A stretch of 64,000 nucleotides of DNA, taken from contig CAWCGJ010000036.1 of the NCBI GenBank assembly GCA_963795055.1, forward strand, positions 1 through 64,000. Direction: 5' to 3'. The notes under the pieces are model-generated. The model was given only the letters and a program-made list of their open reading frames with translations, had not been told where the DNA came from and searched no databases. Below are positions 1 through 8,399 of this stretch, one piece after another. This stretch comes from JASHPR01 sp963795055. Its GTDB lineage: Bacteria; Actinomycetota; Actinomycetes; Streptosporangiales; Streptosporangiaceae. Every line of letters starts with the position of its first letter. Within the stretch, counting starts at the first letter, position 1. The position numbers and the translations under genes were made by a program.

Positions 1-415
1 CGCCCTGGCCTCGCACCTGAAGCAGTTCCCGGCCCGGCCTGTGCCGCTGCCGTGGCTGGAACCTGGCGGCAAGCCGCTGACGGAGACACTCGTCTTCACC
101 ACCGTCCGCGGGCTCGCATTTCACCGGACAACGTTCAACGACGAAGTATGGCGGCCGGCCCGGAAGGCTGCCGGGCTCCCCAATGACCGCGAGAACGGCA
201 TGCACGCCCTGCGCCACCACTATGCGAGCATCCTGCTGGCCGGCGGCGTGGACATCCGCGCCGTGTCGGAATACCTCGGCCACCACGACCCGGCGTTCAC
301 TTTACGGATCTACGCCCACCTGATGCCGGGCGCCGACGATCGCGCACGCCGGGCAGTCGAGAAAGCGCTCGCCGCACAGCAAGGGGGATTTGAATCACAT
401 GCTACAAAGGCGTAG
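1..415 (+). CDS. Tyrosine recombinase/phage-type integrase, C-terminal part
   Basis: The reading frame is open from the window edge, so the gene is 5'-partial; its frame starts at base 2. The visible part holds the catalytic core of a tyrosine recombinase: a HALRHHYAS box (H-x-x-R-H), a LGHHDP box, and the nucleophile tyrosine in RIYAHLMP. It would excise or integrate a plasmid or phage-like element. The small HTH protein just downstream, on the same strand, fits an excisionase or regulator of that element. The core-binding domain and the att site lie outside the window. No tRNA gene is visible on the right side to serve as a target. Confidence 0.9.
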   Translation, partial: ALASHLKQFPARPVPLPWLEPGGKPLTETLVFTTVRGLAFHRTTFNDEVWRPARKAAGLPNDRENGMHALRHHYASILLAGGVDIRAVSEYLGHHDPAFTLRIYAHLMPGADDRARRAVEKALAAQQGGFESHATKA

Positions 416-425
416 CGTATGAGTC

Positions 426-644
426 ATGGCGGAGCTGACGGTGCGGCAGGCGCAAGAGCTACTGTCCGACTGGGCTGCAGTCGTGCGCAGCCGGGACGAG
501 CGGGTGCGCACGGCCGTGGAGTCAGGGCTCAGCAAGAGCGAGGTGTCCCGCATAACCGGCATCGCGCGCAGCACCATCCACCGGATCATCGAGTCCGCGC
601 CAGACGGCTCACCCACGGCTCACGGCGAGTGGGCGGGGCCATGA
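426..644 (+). CDS. Small helix-turn-helix protein
   Basis: A 72-residue protein with a clear C-terminal helix-turn-helix, KSEVSRITGIARSTIHRII. This resembles the DNA-binding part of resolvases and small element-encoded regulators. The N-terminal half (LTVRQAQELLSDWAAVVRSRDERV) reads as two helices. It starts 10 bases after the integrase stop on the same strand and so is probably part of the same mobile element. An excisionase-like or regulatory role is inferred from position only. Confidence 0.7.
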   Translation: MAELTVRQAQELLSDWAAVVRSRDERVRTAVESGLSKSEVSRITGIARSTIHRIIESAPDGSPTAHGEWAGP

Positions 645-668
645 GCGCAGGTCAGAGCGGCTACTCGC

Positions 669-902
669 TCAGATATGCACGATCGGACAGGTCAGCGTCC
701 TCGTGATCCCGGCCACTCCCTGAATCTGGGCGACGACGAGCTTGCCCAGGTCGTCAACGTTGTCCGCCTCCGCCCGGACGATCACGTCGTAAGGGCCGGT
801 GACGTCGTCCGCCTGGGTTACGCCGGGGATCTGGCCGATATGCACAGCGACATCGGCAGCCTTACCGACCTCTGTCTGGACGAGGATATAAGCGTGCACC
901 AT
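669..902 (-). CDS. Stand-alone Lrp/AsnC ligand-binding (RAM) domain protein
   Basis: A 77-residue protein consisting only of the effector-binding fold of the Lrp/AsnC family. It begins MVHAYILVQTEVG and has the G-PYDVIVRAEA strand and the VAGITRTLTCPIV end. No HTH is present. Stand-alone domains of this type are widespread in Actinobacteria and probably bind amino acids or modulate full-length Lrp proteins. ATG 902 is chosen because GGGAGG lies about 6 bases upstream. An earlier in-frame start at 935 has no such site and adds a non-conserved extension. It is divergent from thiL. Confidence 0.85.
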   Translation of the reverse strand: MVHAYILVQTEVGKAADVAVHIGQIPGVTQADDVTGPYDVIVRAEADNVDDLGKLVVAQIQGVAGITRTLTCPIVHI

Positions 903-970
903 GCCGTCCTCCCAGGCCCCATGTGTGGTGGCCACGCTACCGTAGGTTCCCGGCGGTTGGCTTGAGGAAC

Positions 971-1993
971 ATGCCCGGCCGGCCCCGGGTTGTGGCCGGG
1001 GGCGCAGCCGCGAAGACTGGCGGGAGGCCTGCCATCACCGTCGCTGACCTGGGTGAGTTCGGTCTCATCGCGGCGATCCAGGCTCTGCTGCCCGCCAGCA
1101 GCGCGGGACCGGTGGGCATCGGGGACGACGCGGCCGTGGTCCGTGCGCCCGACCGGCGGGTGGTCGCAACCACGGACCTCCTCGTCGAGGGGCGGCATTT
1201 CCGCCGCGACTGGTCGGGCGCCTTCGACATCGGCGGCAAGGCCGCCGCGCAGAACCTCGCCGACGTCGCGGCCATGGGCGCGTCACCCACCGCCCTGCTG
1301 GTGGGCCTCGCGGCACCTGGTGACCTCCTGGTGACCTGGGCCGAGGACCTGGTCCGCGGCCTCGCCGCGGAGTGCGCGCGCGGCGGGGCCAGCGTGGTGG
1401 GCGGAGACGTCAGCAGCGCCGACTCGGTCATGCTCGCGATCACGGCCCTCGGCGATCTCGGCGGCCGCGAGCCGGTCACCCGGGCCGGGGCGCGGGCGGG
1501 CGACCGGCTGGCCATCGCCGGCCAGGTCGGCCGCTCGGCCGCGGGGCTGGCCCTGCTCGAGGCCGGGCTGGCCGACGCGCCCGGCCCGGGCGGCGAGTTC
1601 GCCGGGCTGGTGGCCAGCCACCGGCGCCCGCAGCCGCCGTACGACTGCGGGCCGGAGGCAGCCCTCCTCGGCGCGACCTCGATGATCGACATCAGCGACG
1701 GGCTGGTCGCCGACCTCGGTCACGTGGCCAAAGCCAGCGGTGTCCGGCTGGACATCGAGGCCGCGCGGCTGCCGGCCGACCCGGCGCTGCGGTCGGCGGC
1801 GGCGGAGCTCGGCGCGGACTGGCTGCGCTGGATGCTGACCGGCGGCGAGGACCATGCGCTAGCTGCGACTTTTCCCCCGGGAACGGACCTGCCGAGCCAT
1901 TGGCTGGTGATCGGCACGGCCAGCGAGGGACACGGAGTGACGGTGGACTCCCGGCCCACGGACCGGCTGAGCGGGTGGCAGCACTTCGCATGA
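971..1993 (+). CDS. thiL: Thiamine-monophosphate kinase
   Basis: ThiL phosphorylates thiamine monophosphate with ATP to the active cofactor thiamine diphosphate in the cytoplasm. The 340-residue product shows the family landmarks in order: LGEFGLIAAI near the N-terminus, the metal and ATP site GIGDDAAVV, TDLLVEGRHF, GGDVSSAD, DISDGLVADLGHV and GGEDHALAATF. ATG 971 follows GAGGAAC. The frame is open back to 923, but that extension has no family match. Length is normal. No other thiamine gene is adjacent. Confidence 0.93.
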   Translation: MPGRPRVVAGGAAAKTGGRPAITVADLGEFGLIAAIQALLPASSAGPVGIGDDAAVVRAPDRRVVATTDLLVEGRHFRRDWSGAFDIGGKAAAQNLADVAAMGASPTALLVGLAAPGDLLVTWAEDLVRGLAAECARGGASVVGGDVSSADSVMLAITALGDLGGREPVTRAGARAGDRLAIAGQVGRSAAGLALLEAGLADAPGPGGEFAGLVASHRRPQPPYDCGPEAALLGATSMIDISDGLVADLGHVAKASGVRLDIEAARLPADPALRSAAAELGADWLRWMLTGGEDHALAATFPPGTDLPSHWLVIGTASEGHGVTVDSRPTDRLSGWQHFA

Positions 1994-2061
1994 CGCAGGA
2001 ATCACGATTACCACTTGCACACCACTAGCCCACCGGGTCAACGCTTGGTATAAACCCCTTG

Positions 2062-2841
2062 ATGCCAAGACATCGCCAGGCGCGCGAGCGCATGCACTGG
2101 ACGCTGCATCGGGGGGAAGACTCCTGGCGCAGCGTTCTTCCTGGCCGCGTTCTTCCCGGCATCCTGGCCCCGGCACGCGGCGCCCGCCGCGCGGCCAGAC
2201 GCCCCCCCGGGCGCGGCGAGGCCCAGACCGCGGCGCGCGGTCCGGGCCGGGAGCGGTTCCGGCTGGCGCGGTCGCTGATGGTGACCCCGTGGTTCGCGGC
2301 GAGCGCGGGCATCGTGATCGCCGTCGCCCTGGCGGTCGATTCGCCGGCCGCGCTCATGTACGTCCCGAACAGTCCCGCCGTGCGCTGTCCCGCGAGCGGT
2401 TGCGCCGGCCCGGCGTCCAGCCCGCCCGGGGTGACGACCGAGGTGCCGGGGGTAAAGCTCAAGACGGGCTCGGCGCCGCGGGCGGCCCGGACGGGCGACC
2501 CGGTCCGCCGTCACGCCGTCTACCAGCTCGACTACCAGGTCGTTCGCACCTGGCCGGGGGGCTTCGTCGCGGTGATCACCTTGCCCGCTGACCTGAAGCC
2601 GGGCGCGTGGAGCCTGCGGTTGGGCTTTCCCTCGGCTCGCGTCGACCGCATCTGGGGCGCGCGGTGGCAGCCAGCGCATCATGGCCACGCCGGCACGGCG
2701 ACCGGGTCATGGCGGCCGCATGGTCACAACCCGCACGACCGCGGGCTGGACGGCCGCCAGCTGATGATCTTCGCAGTCGGCACGCCGGCGCTCCCGTCCG
2801 GCTGCAGACTCGACGGGATCAGCTGCGACTTCAGCGGCTAG
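2062..2841 (+). CDS. Membrane-anchored protein with a CBM2-like domain
   Basis: A protein of about 259 residues. An Arg-rich N-terminus of about 70 residues is followed by one hydrophobic segment (WFAASAGIVIAVALAV, about residue 75) and an extracytoplasmic part. From YQVVRTWPGGFVAVITLP onward it resembles a family-2 carbohydrate-binding module: PGAWSLRLGFPSARVDRIWGARW, then a C-terminal CRLDGISCDF cysteine pair. CBM2 binds cellulose or chitin in secreted actinobacterial enzymes, but no catalytic domain is attached here. Ligand and role are unknown. The start is uncertain; ATG 2278 or 2092 would also keep the anchor. The call rests on pattern recall. Confidence 0.6.
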   Translation: MPRHRQARERMHWTLHRGEDSWRSVLPGRVLPGILAPARGARRAARRPPGRGEAQTAARGPGRERFRLARSLMVTPWFAASAGIVIAVALAVDSPAALMYVPNSPAVRCPASGCAGPASSPPGVTTEVPGVKLKTGSAPRAARTGDPVRRHAVYQLDYQVVRTWPGGFVAVITLPADLKPGAWSLRLGFPSARVDRIWGARWQPAHHGHAGTATGSWRPHGHNPHDRGLDGRQLMIFAVGTPALPSGCRLDGISCDFSG

Positions 2842-2915
2842 CGCGTGGCCGGACCGCTCAGCCGTGGATGAAGGTCAGCGGTCGGCCGGCGCGGATCGGC
2901 GGCGGGCTGGCGCGG

Positions 2916-3101
2916 TCAGCGCTCGATTTTGCCCGCCTTGATGCACGAGGTGCACACGTTCAGCCGCCGGGGCGTCCCGTTGACCTTGGTGCGGACGTGT
3001 TGAATGTTCGGGTTCCAGCGGCGCGGGGTGCGGCGATGTGAGAACGACACGTTGTTGCCGAAGCCCGGCCGCTTGCCGCAGATGTCGCAGACGGAAGCCA
3101 C
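2916..3101 (-). CDS. rpmB: 50S ribosomal protein L28
   Basis: A 61-residue L28: ASVCDICGKRPGFGNN, then SHRRTPRRWNPNIQ and a C-terminal CTSCIKAGKIER. The CxxC pairs mark the zinc-binding (C+) form of L28. The GTG start at 3101 gives the normal length and follows GGAG. The longer open frame (to 3137) adds residues not found in the family. It is divergent from the DAK/recG operon, as is common in Actinobacteria. Confidence 0.96.
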   Translation of the reverse strand: MASVCDICGKRPGFGNNVSFSHRRTPRRWNPNIQHVRTKVNGTPRRLNVCTSCIKAGKIER

Positions 3102-3319
3102 GGGATCGCTCCATGGGGTGATAGCCAGCTGGGTCATCGTCCGGTCCAGGCCGGAACGGTCGGTGAAGGATATCCGACGACCGGGTCCTGACGCGAACCG
3201 GGTGCGATTCCGGCCGCGGCCCGGCGGCTCCCGCGGGTCCGCCGCGGCCTTCCGCCGTCCCGTTGGGCACCTGCGGGCCGGCGGCCGCGTTCGTCGGTGC
3301 CAGGATCTACCCTGCGAGT

Positions 3320-4867
3320 ATGGCGGCGGAAGTCCTGGACGGTGAGACCGTCAGGCACTGGTGCCGCCTCAGCGTGGACGCTCTGGCCCAGGCCCGAGCC
3401 GCAATCGACGCGCTGAACGTCTTCCCGGTCCCCGACGCCGACACCGGGACCAACCTGTACCTCACGCTGATGGCGGCGGCCGAGGCGGTGGAGTCGCTGC
3501 CGCCGGCGGCCGGGCCGTCCGAGGTCTGGCCCGCCGTGGCTCGCGGAGCTCTGCTCGGGGCCTGCGGGAACTCCGGGATCATCGTCAGCCAACTCCTGCG
3601 CGGGCTCGCCGACGTCTGCGCGCCCGAACCCCGGTGCGACGGCGCGGTCCTGGCCCGGGCGCTCACGCACGCCGCAGCGACCGCCCGGGCCGCGGTGGGC
3701 CGGCCCGCCGAGGGGACCGTGCTGACCGTGGCCGACGCGGCGGCCCGGGCCGCCGTGTCCGCCGCCGGCTCTGGCGGCCTGGCCGCGGTGGTCACTGCCG
3801 TGTCCGCGACGGCCCGCGAGGCGCTGGCCGGCACCCGCGAGCAGCTCGACGTGCTGGCCGCGCGCGGAGTGGTCGACGCGGGCGCCGCCGGGCTTTGCGT
3901 GCTCCTCGACGCGCTGGCGGCGGTGGTCACCGGCGCCCGGGCCGGCGCGTTCGAGGTGCCCGCGCCCCGGCCGGCCCCGGCCGCCGCGGCGCAAGCGGCG
4001 TCGACGCGGGAGCCTTCCTCGTTCGGCTACGAGGTCACCTACCTGCTCGAGGCGCCGGCCGGGCCGGTCGGTGAGCTGCGGGAACGGCTCGACTCGCTGG
4101 GCGACTCGCTGGTCATCGTCGGCGGCGAGGACCTGTGGAACGTGCACGTGCACGTGGCCGACGCGGGCGCGGCCATCGAGGAAGGGCTGCGCGCCGGCCG
4201 CCCGCGCCGGATCACCGTGACCTGGCTCGGCCCGGCGGCGGCCGTCGGCCGCGGCGTGGTCGCGGTGGCCGACAGCGAGGGCCCGGCGTCGTTGCTCCGC
4301 GCGGCCGGCGCCCACGTCCTGCGGCAGCGGGACGGCACCGGCCCGGCAGTCCCCGCGCTGATCGAGACCATCCGGCAGGCCGGGGCTCATGTTGCTGTCA
4401 TTCCGAACGCAGACCGGGTGGCCGGCCTGGCCCGTGCGGCCGCGGACCGGCTCGGGGACGAGGGGATCGACGTGTCGGTGATCCCGGCCCGCTCCGCGTT
4501 GCAGGGGATCGCGGCCATGGCCGTGCACGACCCGCAGCGCAGCTTCGAGGCCGACGTCGCGGCCATGAGCCGGGCCGCGGCCGGGATGCGCTACGGGAGC
4601 GTGGCCGGCCCGGGCCAGGACGGCGGTTTCGTCGGGCGGGACGGCGAGGAGGTGACAGTGACCGGCGCGGACCAGGGTGACGTGGCGGCCGCCCTCGCGA
4701 CCGCTCTGCTGTCGCGGGGCGGGGAGCTGGTGACGCTGATGGAGGGCGCGGGCTCGGAGCCGGGCCTGGCCCGGCGCGTCGCGGACCGGATCGCCCGGGC
4801 CAGCCCGGGCCTCGAGGTCGTGTGCTACGACGGCGGCCCGGTGCCGCTGCTGATCGGCGTGGAGTAG
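3320..4867 (+). CDS. DAK2 (DhaL) domain kinase, YloV/FakA-like
   Basis: A 515-residue protein with an N-terminal DhaL-type nucleotide-binding domain (ALNVFPVPDADTGTNLYLT, then GACGNSGIIVSQLLRG) and the conserved middle and C-terminal domains of the YloV/FakA family (GYEVTYLLEA, LGDSLVIVGGEDLWNVHVH). FakA phosphorylates fatty acids bound to a FakB partner protein. Those activities were established in Firmicutes, and the substrate in actinobacteria is less certain. ATG 3320 starts at the family N-terminus. recG follows after only 6 bases, so the two are co-transcribed. Confidence 0.9.
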   Translation: MAAEVLDGETVRHWCRLSVDALAQARAAIDALNVFPVPDADTGTNLYLTLMAAAEAVESLPPAAGPSEVWPAVARGALLGACGNSGIIVSQLLRGLADVCAPEPRCDGAVLARALTHAAATARAAVGRPAEGTVLTVADAAARAAVSAAGSGGLAAVVTAVSATAREALAGTREQLDVLAARGVVDAGAAGLCVLLDALAAVVTGARAGAFEVPAPRPAPAAAAQAASTREPSSFGYEVTYLLEAPAGPVGELRERLDSLGDSLVIVGGEDLWNVHVHVADAGAAIEEGLRAGRPRRITVTWLGPAAAVGRGVVAVADSEGPASLLRAAGAHVLRQRDGTGPAVPALIETIRQAGAHVAVIPNADRVAGLARAAADRLGDEGIDVSVIPARSALQGIAAMAVHDPQRSFEADVAAMSRAAAGMRYGSVAGPGQDGGFVGRDGEEVTVTGADQGDVAAALATALLSRGGELVTLMEGAGSEPGLARRVADRIARASPGLEVVCYDGGPVPLLIGVE

Positions 4868-4873
4868 CCGCAG

Positions 4874-7135
4874 ATGGCGATCCTGGAAGACCCGCTGCGC
4901 CTGGTGGTCGGCGACAAGGCGGCCAAGACGCTGGACCGGGCCCTGGAGCTGCGGACGGTGGGCGACCTGCTGCGGCATTACCCGCGCCGGTACGAGACCC
5001 GGGGCGACCTGACCGACCTGGCGTCGCTGCGCGACGGCGAGTACGTGACCGTGCAGGCCGAGGTCGCCCGCGTGACCAGCCGCCCGTGGCGGGGCAGGCG
5101 GGGCAGCATCCTCGAGGCGACGGTGACCGACGGGCACGGGATGCTGGTCCTGACGTTCTTCGCCCGGGGTCGGCAAGACTGGCGCGAGAAGCAGCTCGCC
5201 CCGGGAACGCGCGGCCTGTTCTCCGGCCAGGTCTCTACCTTCCGGGGCAAGCGCCAGCTCGCCCATCCCGATTACGAGCTGCTGGACGAGGGCGACGACG
5301 CGGCCCACGCGGCCGCCGAGTACGCCGCCGAGATGATCCCGGTCTACCCGGCCGCGAAGGAGATCACCTCCTGGCAGATCGCCCGCTCGGTACGGATCGT
5401 CCTGGATGTCCTCGACATCGCCGACCCGATGCCGCGCGCGATCCGCGACCGCCACGGCCTGTGCGGGCTCGCCGACGCGCTGCGCGGCATCCACCGGCCG
5501 ATCGACTGGACCGACGTGCGGCGCGCCACGAAGCGGCTGAAGTGGGACGAGGCGCTCCTGTTGCAGGTCGTGCTCGCGCAGCGGCGGCTGGCGGCCACGG
5601 CGTACTCGGCGACGCCGCGTCCGCGCGCGGCCGGCGGGCTGCTGGACGCCTACGACGCCAGGCTGCCCTTCGAGCTGACCGTCGGCCAGGACCTGGCCGG
5701 CGCGACGATCGGCGACGAGCTGGCGCTCGAGCACCCCATGCACCGGCTGCTGCAGGGCGAGGTCGGCTCCGGCAAGACCGTGATCGCGGTGCGCGCGATG
5801 CTGCAGGTCGTGGACGGCGGGGGGCAGGCGGCGCTGCTCGCTCCGACCGAGGTGCTCGCGCAGCAGCACTTCCGGTCGATCACCGAGCAGCTCGGGCCGC
5901 TGGCCCAGGCCGGGGAGCTCGGCGGCGCGGAGCACGCGACCCGGGTGGCCCTGCTCACCGGGTCGCTGGGCGCGGCGGCGCGGCGGCGCGCCCTGCTGGA
6001 GGCGGCGTCGGGCGCGGCCGGGATCGTGATCGGCACCCACGCGCTGCTCGAGGAGCAGGTGCAGTTCGCCGACCTCGGCCTGGTGGTGATCGACGAGCAG
6101 CACCGGTTCGGCGTGGAGCAGCGCGACGCGCTGCGGGCCAAGGCGGGCGACGGCCGGCCGCACGTGCTGGTGATGACGGCCACGCCGATACCGCGCACCG
6201 TGGCGATGACGGTTTTCGGCGACCTGGAGATGTCCACGCTGACCGAGCTGCCCGTCGGGCGCTCGCCGATCGTCACGCACGTGGTGCCTGCGGCGGAGAA
6301 GCCGCACTACCTGGAGCGCGCCTGGGAGCGGCTGCGGGAGGAGGCCGGCCGGGGCCGCCAGTGCTACGTGGTCTGCCCGCGGATCGGCGGGGGCGGCCCG
6401 GGCGAGGGCGGGCCGGGCGAGGGCGGGCCGGGCGAGGGCGGGCCGGGCGGGTACGAAACCGCCGGGGAAGACGGGTCGCTGCTGGGAGAGCCGCTGGGTG
6501 ATGAGCCCGGCGACGGCACGCGGCCGCCGCTCGCGGTCCTGGATCTGGCGGCGGAGCTGGAGCGAGGGCCGCTGGCCGGGTTGCGCCTCGCGGTCCTGCA
6601 CGGCAGGCTGCCACCTGACGAGAAGGACGCGGCGATGCTGGCGTTCGCGGCCGGGTCGGTGGACGTGCTGATCACCACCACCGTGGTCGAGGTCGGCGTG
6701 GACGTGCCGAACGCCACCGCCATGGTCATCATGGACGCCGACCGGTTCGGCGTCTCCCAGCTGCACCAGCTGCGCGGCCGGGTCGGCCGGGGCAGTCACG
6801 AGGGACTGTGCCTGCTGGTCACCGAAGCCGAGGCGGACGGCAAGTCGCGGCAGCGGCTCGACGCGGTGGCCGCCACCCTGGACGGGTTCAAGCTGTCCCG
6901 GCTCGATCTCGAGCAGCGGCGGGAGGGTGACGTGCTGGGCGCGGCCCAGGCGGGGCGCAGGTCCAGCCTGAAGCTGCTGACGCTGCTGAAGGACGAGGAG
7001 CTGATCGGCGACGCCCGCCAGGAGGCCCAGCAGCTGGTCGATGCGGATCCCGCCCTGGCCGGGGAGCCGGCGCTGGCCGCCGCCGTCCGCGTTCTGCTTG
7101 ACCGAGAGCGGGCGGAGTACCTTGAGAAGGCGTGA
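4874..7135 (+). CDS. recG: ATP-dependent DNA helicase RecG
   Basis: RecG remodels stalled replication forks and Holliday junctions. The 753-residue product has the N-terminal wedge/OB region (TVGDLLRHYPRRYETRGDL), Walker A GEVGSGKTVIA with K301, Walker B-like VVIDEQHRFGVEQR, motif III MTATPIPRT, and the C-terminal TRG motif region GRVGRGSHEGLCLLV. Between the two helicase lobes, about residues 508-560, there is a lineage-specific low-complexity insert with GEGGP repeated in tandem. The gene is otherwise of normal length and lies in its standard place between the DAK gene and rsmD. Confidence 0.96.
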   Translation: MAILEDPLRLVVGDKAAKTLDRALELRTVGDLLRHYPRRYETRGDLTDLASLRDGEYVTVQAEVARVTSRPWRGRRGSILEATVTDGHGMLVLTFFARGRQDWREKQLAPGTRGLFSGQVSTFRGKRQLAHPDYELLDEGDDAAHAAAEYAAEMIPVYPAAKEITSWQIARSVRIVLDVLDIADPMPRAIRDRHGLCGLADALRGIHRPIDWTDVRRATKRLKWDEALLLQVVLAQRRLAATAYSATPRPRAAGGLLDAYDARLPFELTVGQDLAGATIGDELALEHPMHRLLQGEVGSGKTVIAVRAMLQVVDGGGQAALLAPTEVLAQQHFRSITEQLGPLAQAGELGGAEHATRVALLTGSLGAAARRRALLEAASGAAGIVIGTHALLEEQVQFADLGLVVIDEQHRFGVEQRDALRAKAGDGRPHVLVMTATPIPRTVAMTVFGDLEMSTLTELPVGRSPIVTHVVPAAEKPHYLERAWERLREEAGRGRQCYVVCPRIGGGGPGEGGPGEGGPGEGGPGGYETAGEDGSLLGEPLGDEPGDGTRPPLAVLDLAAELERGPLAGLRLAVLHGRLPPDEKDAAMLAFAAGSVDVLITTTVVEVGVDVPNATAMVIMDADRFGVSQLHQLRGRVGRGSHEGLCLLVTEAEADGKSRQRLDAVAATLDGFKLSRLDLEQRREGDVLGAAQAGRRSSLKLLTLLKDEELIGDARQEAQQLVDADPALAGEPALAAAVRVLLDRERAEYLEKA
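6395..6453 (+). repeat. In-frame 15-bp tandem repeat inside recG
   Basis: About three and a half copies of a 15-base unit encode GEGGP repeated in tandem within RecG. The insert sits between helicase lobe 1 and lobe 2 in a variable linker, so it probably does not disturb catalysis. Such a tract is prone to slippage and copy-number change. Confidence 0.85.
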
Positions 7136-7144
7136 GAGGAGGCC

Positions 7145-8233
7145 GTGACCCGCATCATCGCAGGCACAGCGGGTGGCAGGCGGCTTTCCGTGCCCGCAGG
7201 CCGGGGTACCCGGCCCACGTCGGACCGGGCCCGCGAGGGCCTGTTCGCCACCATCCTGGCGATCCGGGGCCCGCTCGACGGGGCGCGAGTGCTTGACCTG
7301 TACGCGGGCTCGGGCGCGGTGGGCCTGGAAGCGCTGTCACGGGGCGCATCCGACGTGCTCCTCGTGGAGTCGGACGCCAGGGCGACCCGCGTGATCCGGG
7401 ACAACATCGAGGCGGTGGGGCTGCCGGGCGCCCGGCTGGTCGGCGACCGGGTCGAGCGGGTCCTCGCCCGCGGGCCCGGCGGTCACCCGCCGCGCGACGT
7501 GGTCTTCGCCGACCCGCCGTACGCGGCGCCGGCCGGCGAGGTCCAGCGGATGCTCGCCGCGCTGCACAGCGGTGGCTGGCTCGCCCCCGGCGCCCTGGTG
7601 GTCGTGGAACGGGCCACCCGGTCGGGCCCGGTGGCCTGGCCGGCCGGGTACACGCCCGACCGGTCCCGTGGTTACGGTGAGGCAACGCTTTGGTACGGTC
7701 TGGGCGCAGGCGCCGGGCCTGCGGCAGGGTCACTTCCAGGAGGGGGAGCCAGCGTGCGCCGTGTGGTCTGTCCAGGATCGTTCGACCCGGTCACCAACGG
7801 ACATCTCGACATCATCACGCGCGCGGCGAAGCTCTACGACGAGGTCGTGGTCGCCGTGCTGCGCAACCCCGGCAAGACCGCGCTGTTCACCGTCGACGAG
7901 CGGCTGGAGATGCTGCGCGAGGTCACCAGGGACCTCGGGAATGTCGGCGTGGTCAAGTTCGACGGCCTGATCGTCGACTTCTGCAAGGCCAACGACATCT
8001 CGGCGATCGTGAAGGGCCTGCGCGCGGTCAGCGATTTCGACTACGAGCTGCAGATGGCCCAGATGAACTACAAACTGGCCGGCGTGGAGACGCTGTTCAT
8101 GACCACCAACCCGCTTTACGCGTTCCTGTCGTCCAGCCTGGTGAAGGACGTCGCCAAATACGGCGGCGACGTCACGAGCCTGGTGCCAGGCCCGGTCCTG
8201 GACCGGCTCAAGGAGCGCTCGGCCGGGTCGTAG
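7145..8233 (+). CDS. rsmD: 16S rRNA m2G966 methyltransferase RsmD, reading through into CoaD
   Basis: Residues 1 to about 190 are RsmD: RIIAGTAGGRRLSVP, the SAM site LDLYAGSGAVGLEALSRGA, and catalytic FADPPYA. RsmD methylates G966 of 16S rRNA. The frame then continues without any stop through about 15 Gly/Ala-rich residues (GLGAGAGPAAGSLPGGG) directly into phosphopantetheine adenylyltransferase, giving a 362-residue open frame. The GTG start at 7145 follows AGAGGAGG. An internal GTG at 7754 with its own good ribosome site could give separate CoaD; in that case an RsmD chain must either be made only as the fusion or be processed. Confidence 0.93.
   Translation: MTRIIAGTAGGRRLSVPAGRGTRPTSDRAREGLFATILAIRGPLDGARVLDLYAGSGAVGLEALSRGASDVLLVESDARATRVIRDNIEAVGLPGARLVGDRVERVLARGPGGHPPRDVVFADPPYAAPAGEVQRMLAALHSGGWLAPGALVVVERATRSGPVAWPAGYTPDRSRGYGEATLWYGLGAGAGPAAGSLPGGGASVRRVVCPGSFDPVTNGHLDIITRAAKLYDEVVVAVLRNPGKTALFTVDERLEMLREVTRDLGNVGVVKFDGLIVDFCKANDISAIVKGLRAVSDFDYELQMAQMNYKLAGVETLFMTTNPLYAFLSSSLVKDVAKYGGDVTSLVPGPVLDRLKERSAGS
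7754..8233 (+). CDS. coaD: Phosphopantetheine adenylyltransferase
   Basis: CoaD joins ATP and 4'-phosphopantetheine to dephospho-CoA, the penultimate step of CoA synthesis. From the GTG at 7754 the protein is 159 residues, the normal size. It has RRVVCPGSFDPVTNGHLD (nucleotidyltransferase T/HxGH motif), GLRAVSDFDYE and SSSLVKDVAKYGGD. Upstream is GGAGGGGGAG, about 5 bases before the GTG, a strong ribosome site that supports independent initiation. It lies in the same frame as rsmD with no stop between, so a bifunctional RsmD-CoaD chain is also possible. Confidence 0.93.
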   Translation: MRRVVCPGSFDPVTNGHLDIITRAAKLYDEVVVAVLRNPGKTALFTVDERLEMLREVTRDLGNVGVVKFDGLIVDFCKANDISAIVKGLRAVSDFDYELQMAQMNYKLAGVETLFMTTNPLYAFLSSSLVKDVAKYGGDVTSLVPGPVLDRLKERSAGS

Positions 8234-8399
8234 CCCCGGCCCCGGGTGGCCAGGCCTGCGGCCGGGCGCCACCTAGCGCTGCCTGCACCGTCGCCCCGGA
8301 CCCCGCGCGAGACCGTGACCCGGAGTCGGCCGACTTGGGCTTCTCGCAGGCAGCCGGTATGCTGACCGCCCGACACCCCCGTCAGCACCTCTGACTGCC

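Noticed and set aside
3134..6799. 1221-codon open frame on the minus strand
   Set aside because: It lies wholly opposite the DAK and recG genes, which have complete motifs. Its composition is Arg/Pro/Gly-rich, typical of antisense frames in high-GC DNA.
7145..8233. Treating the 362-codon frame as a proven fusion enzyme
   Set aside because: The internal GTG at 7754 has its own strong ribosome site and gives a standard CoaD, so both readings are kept open.
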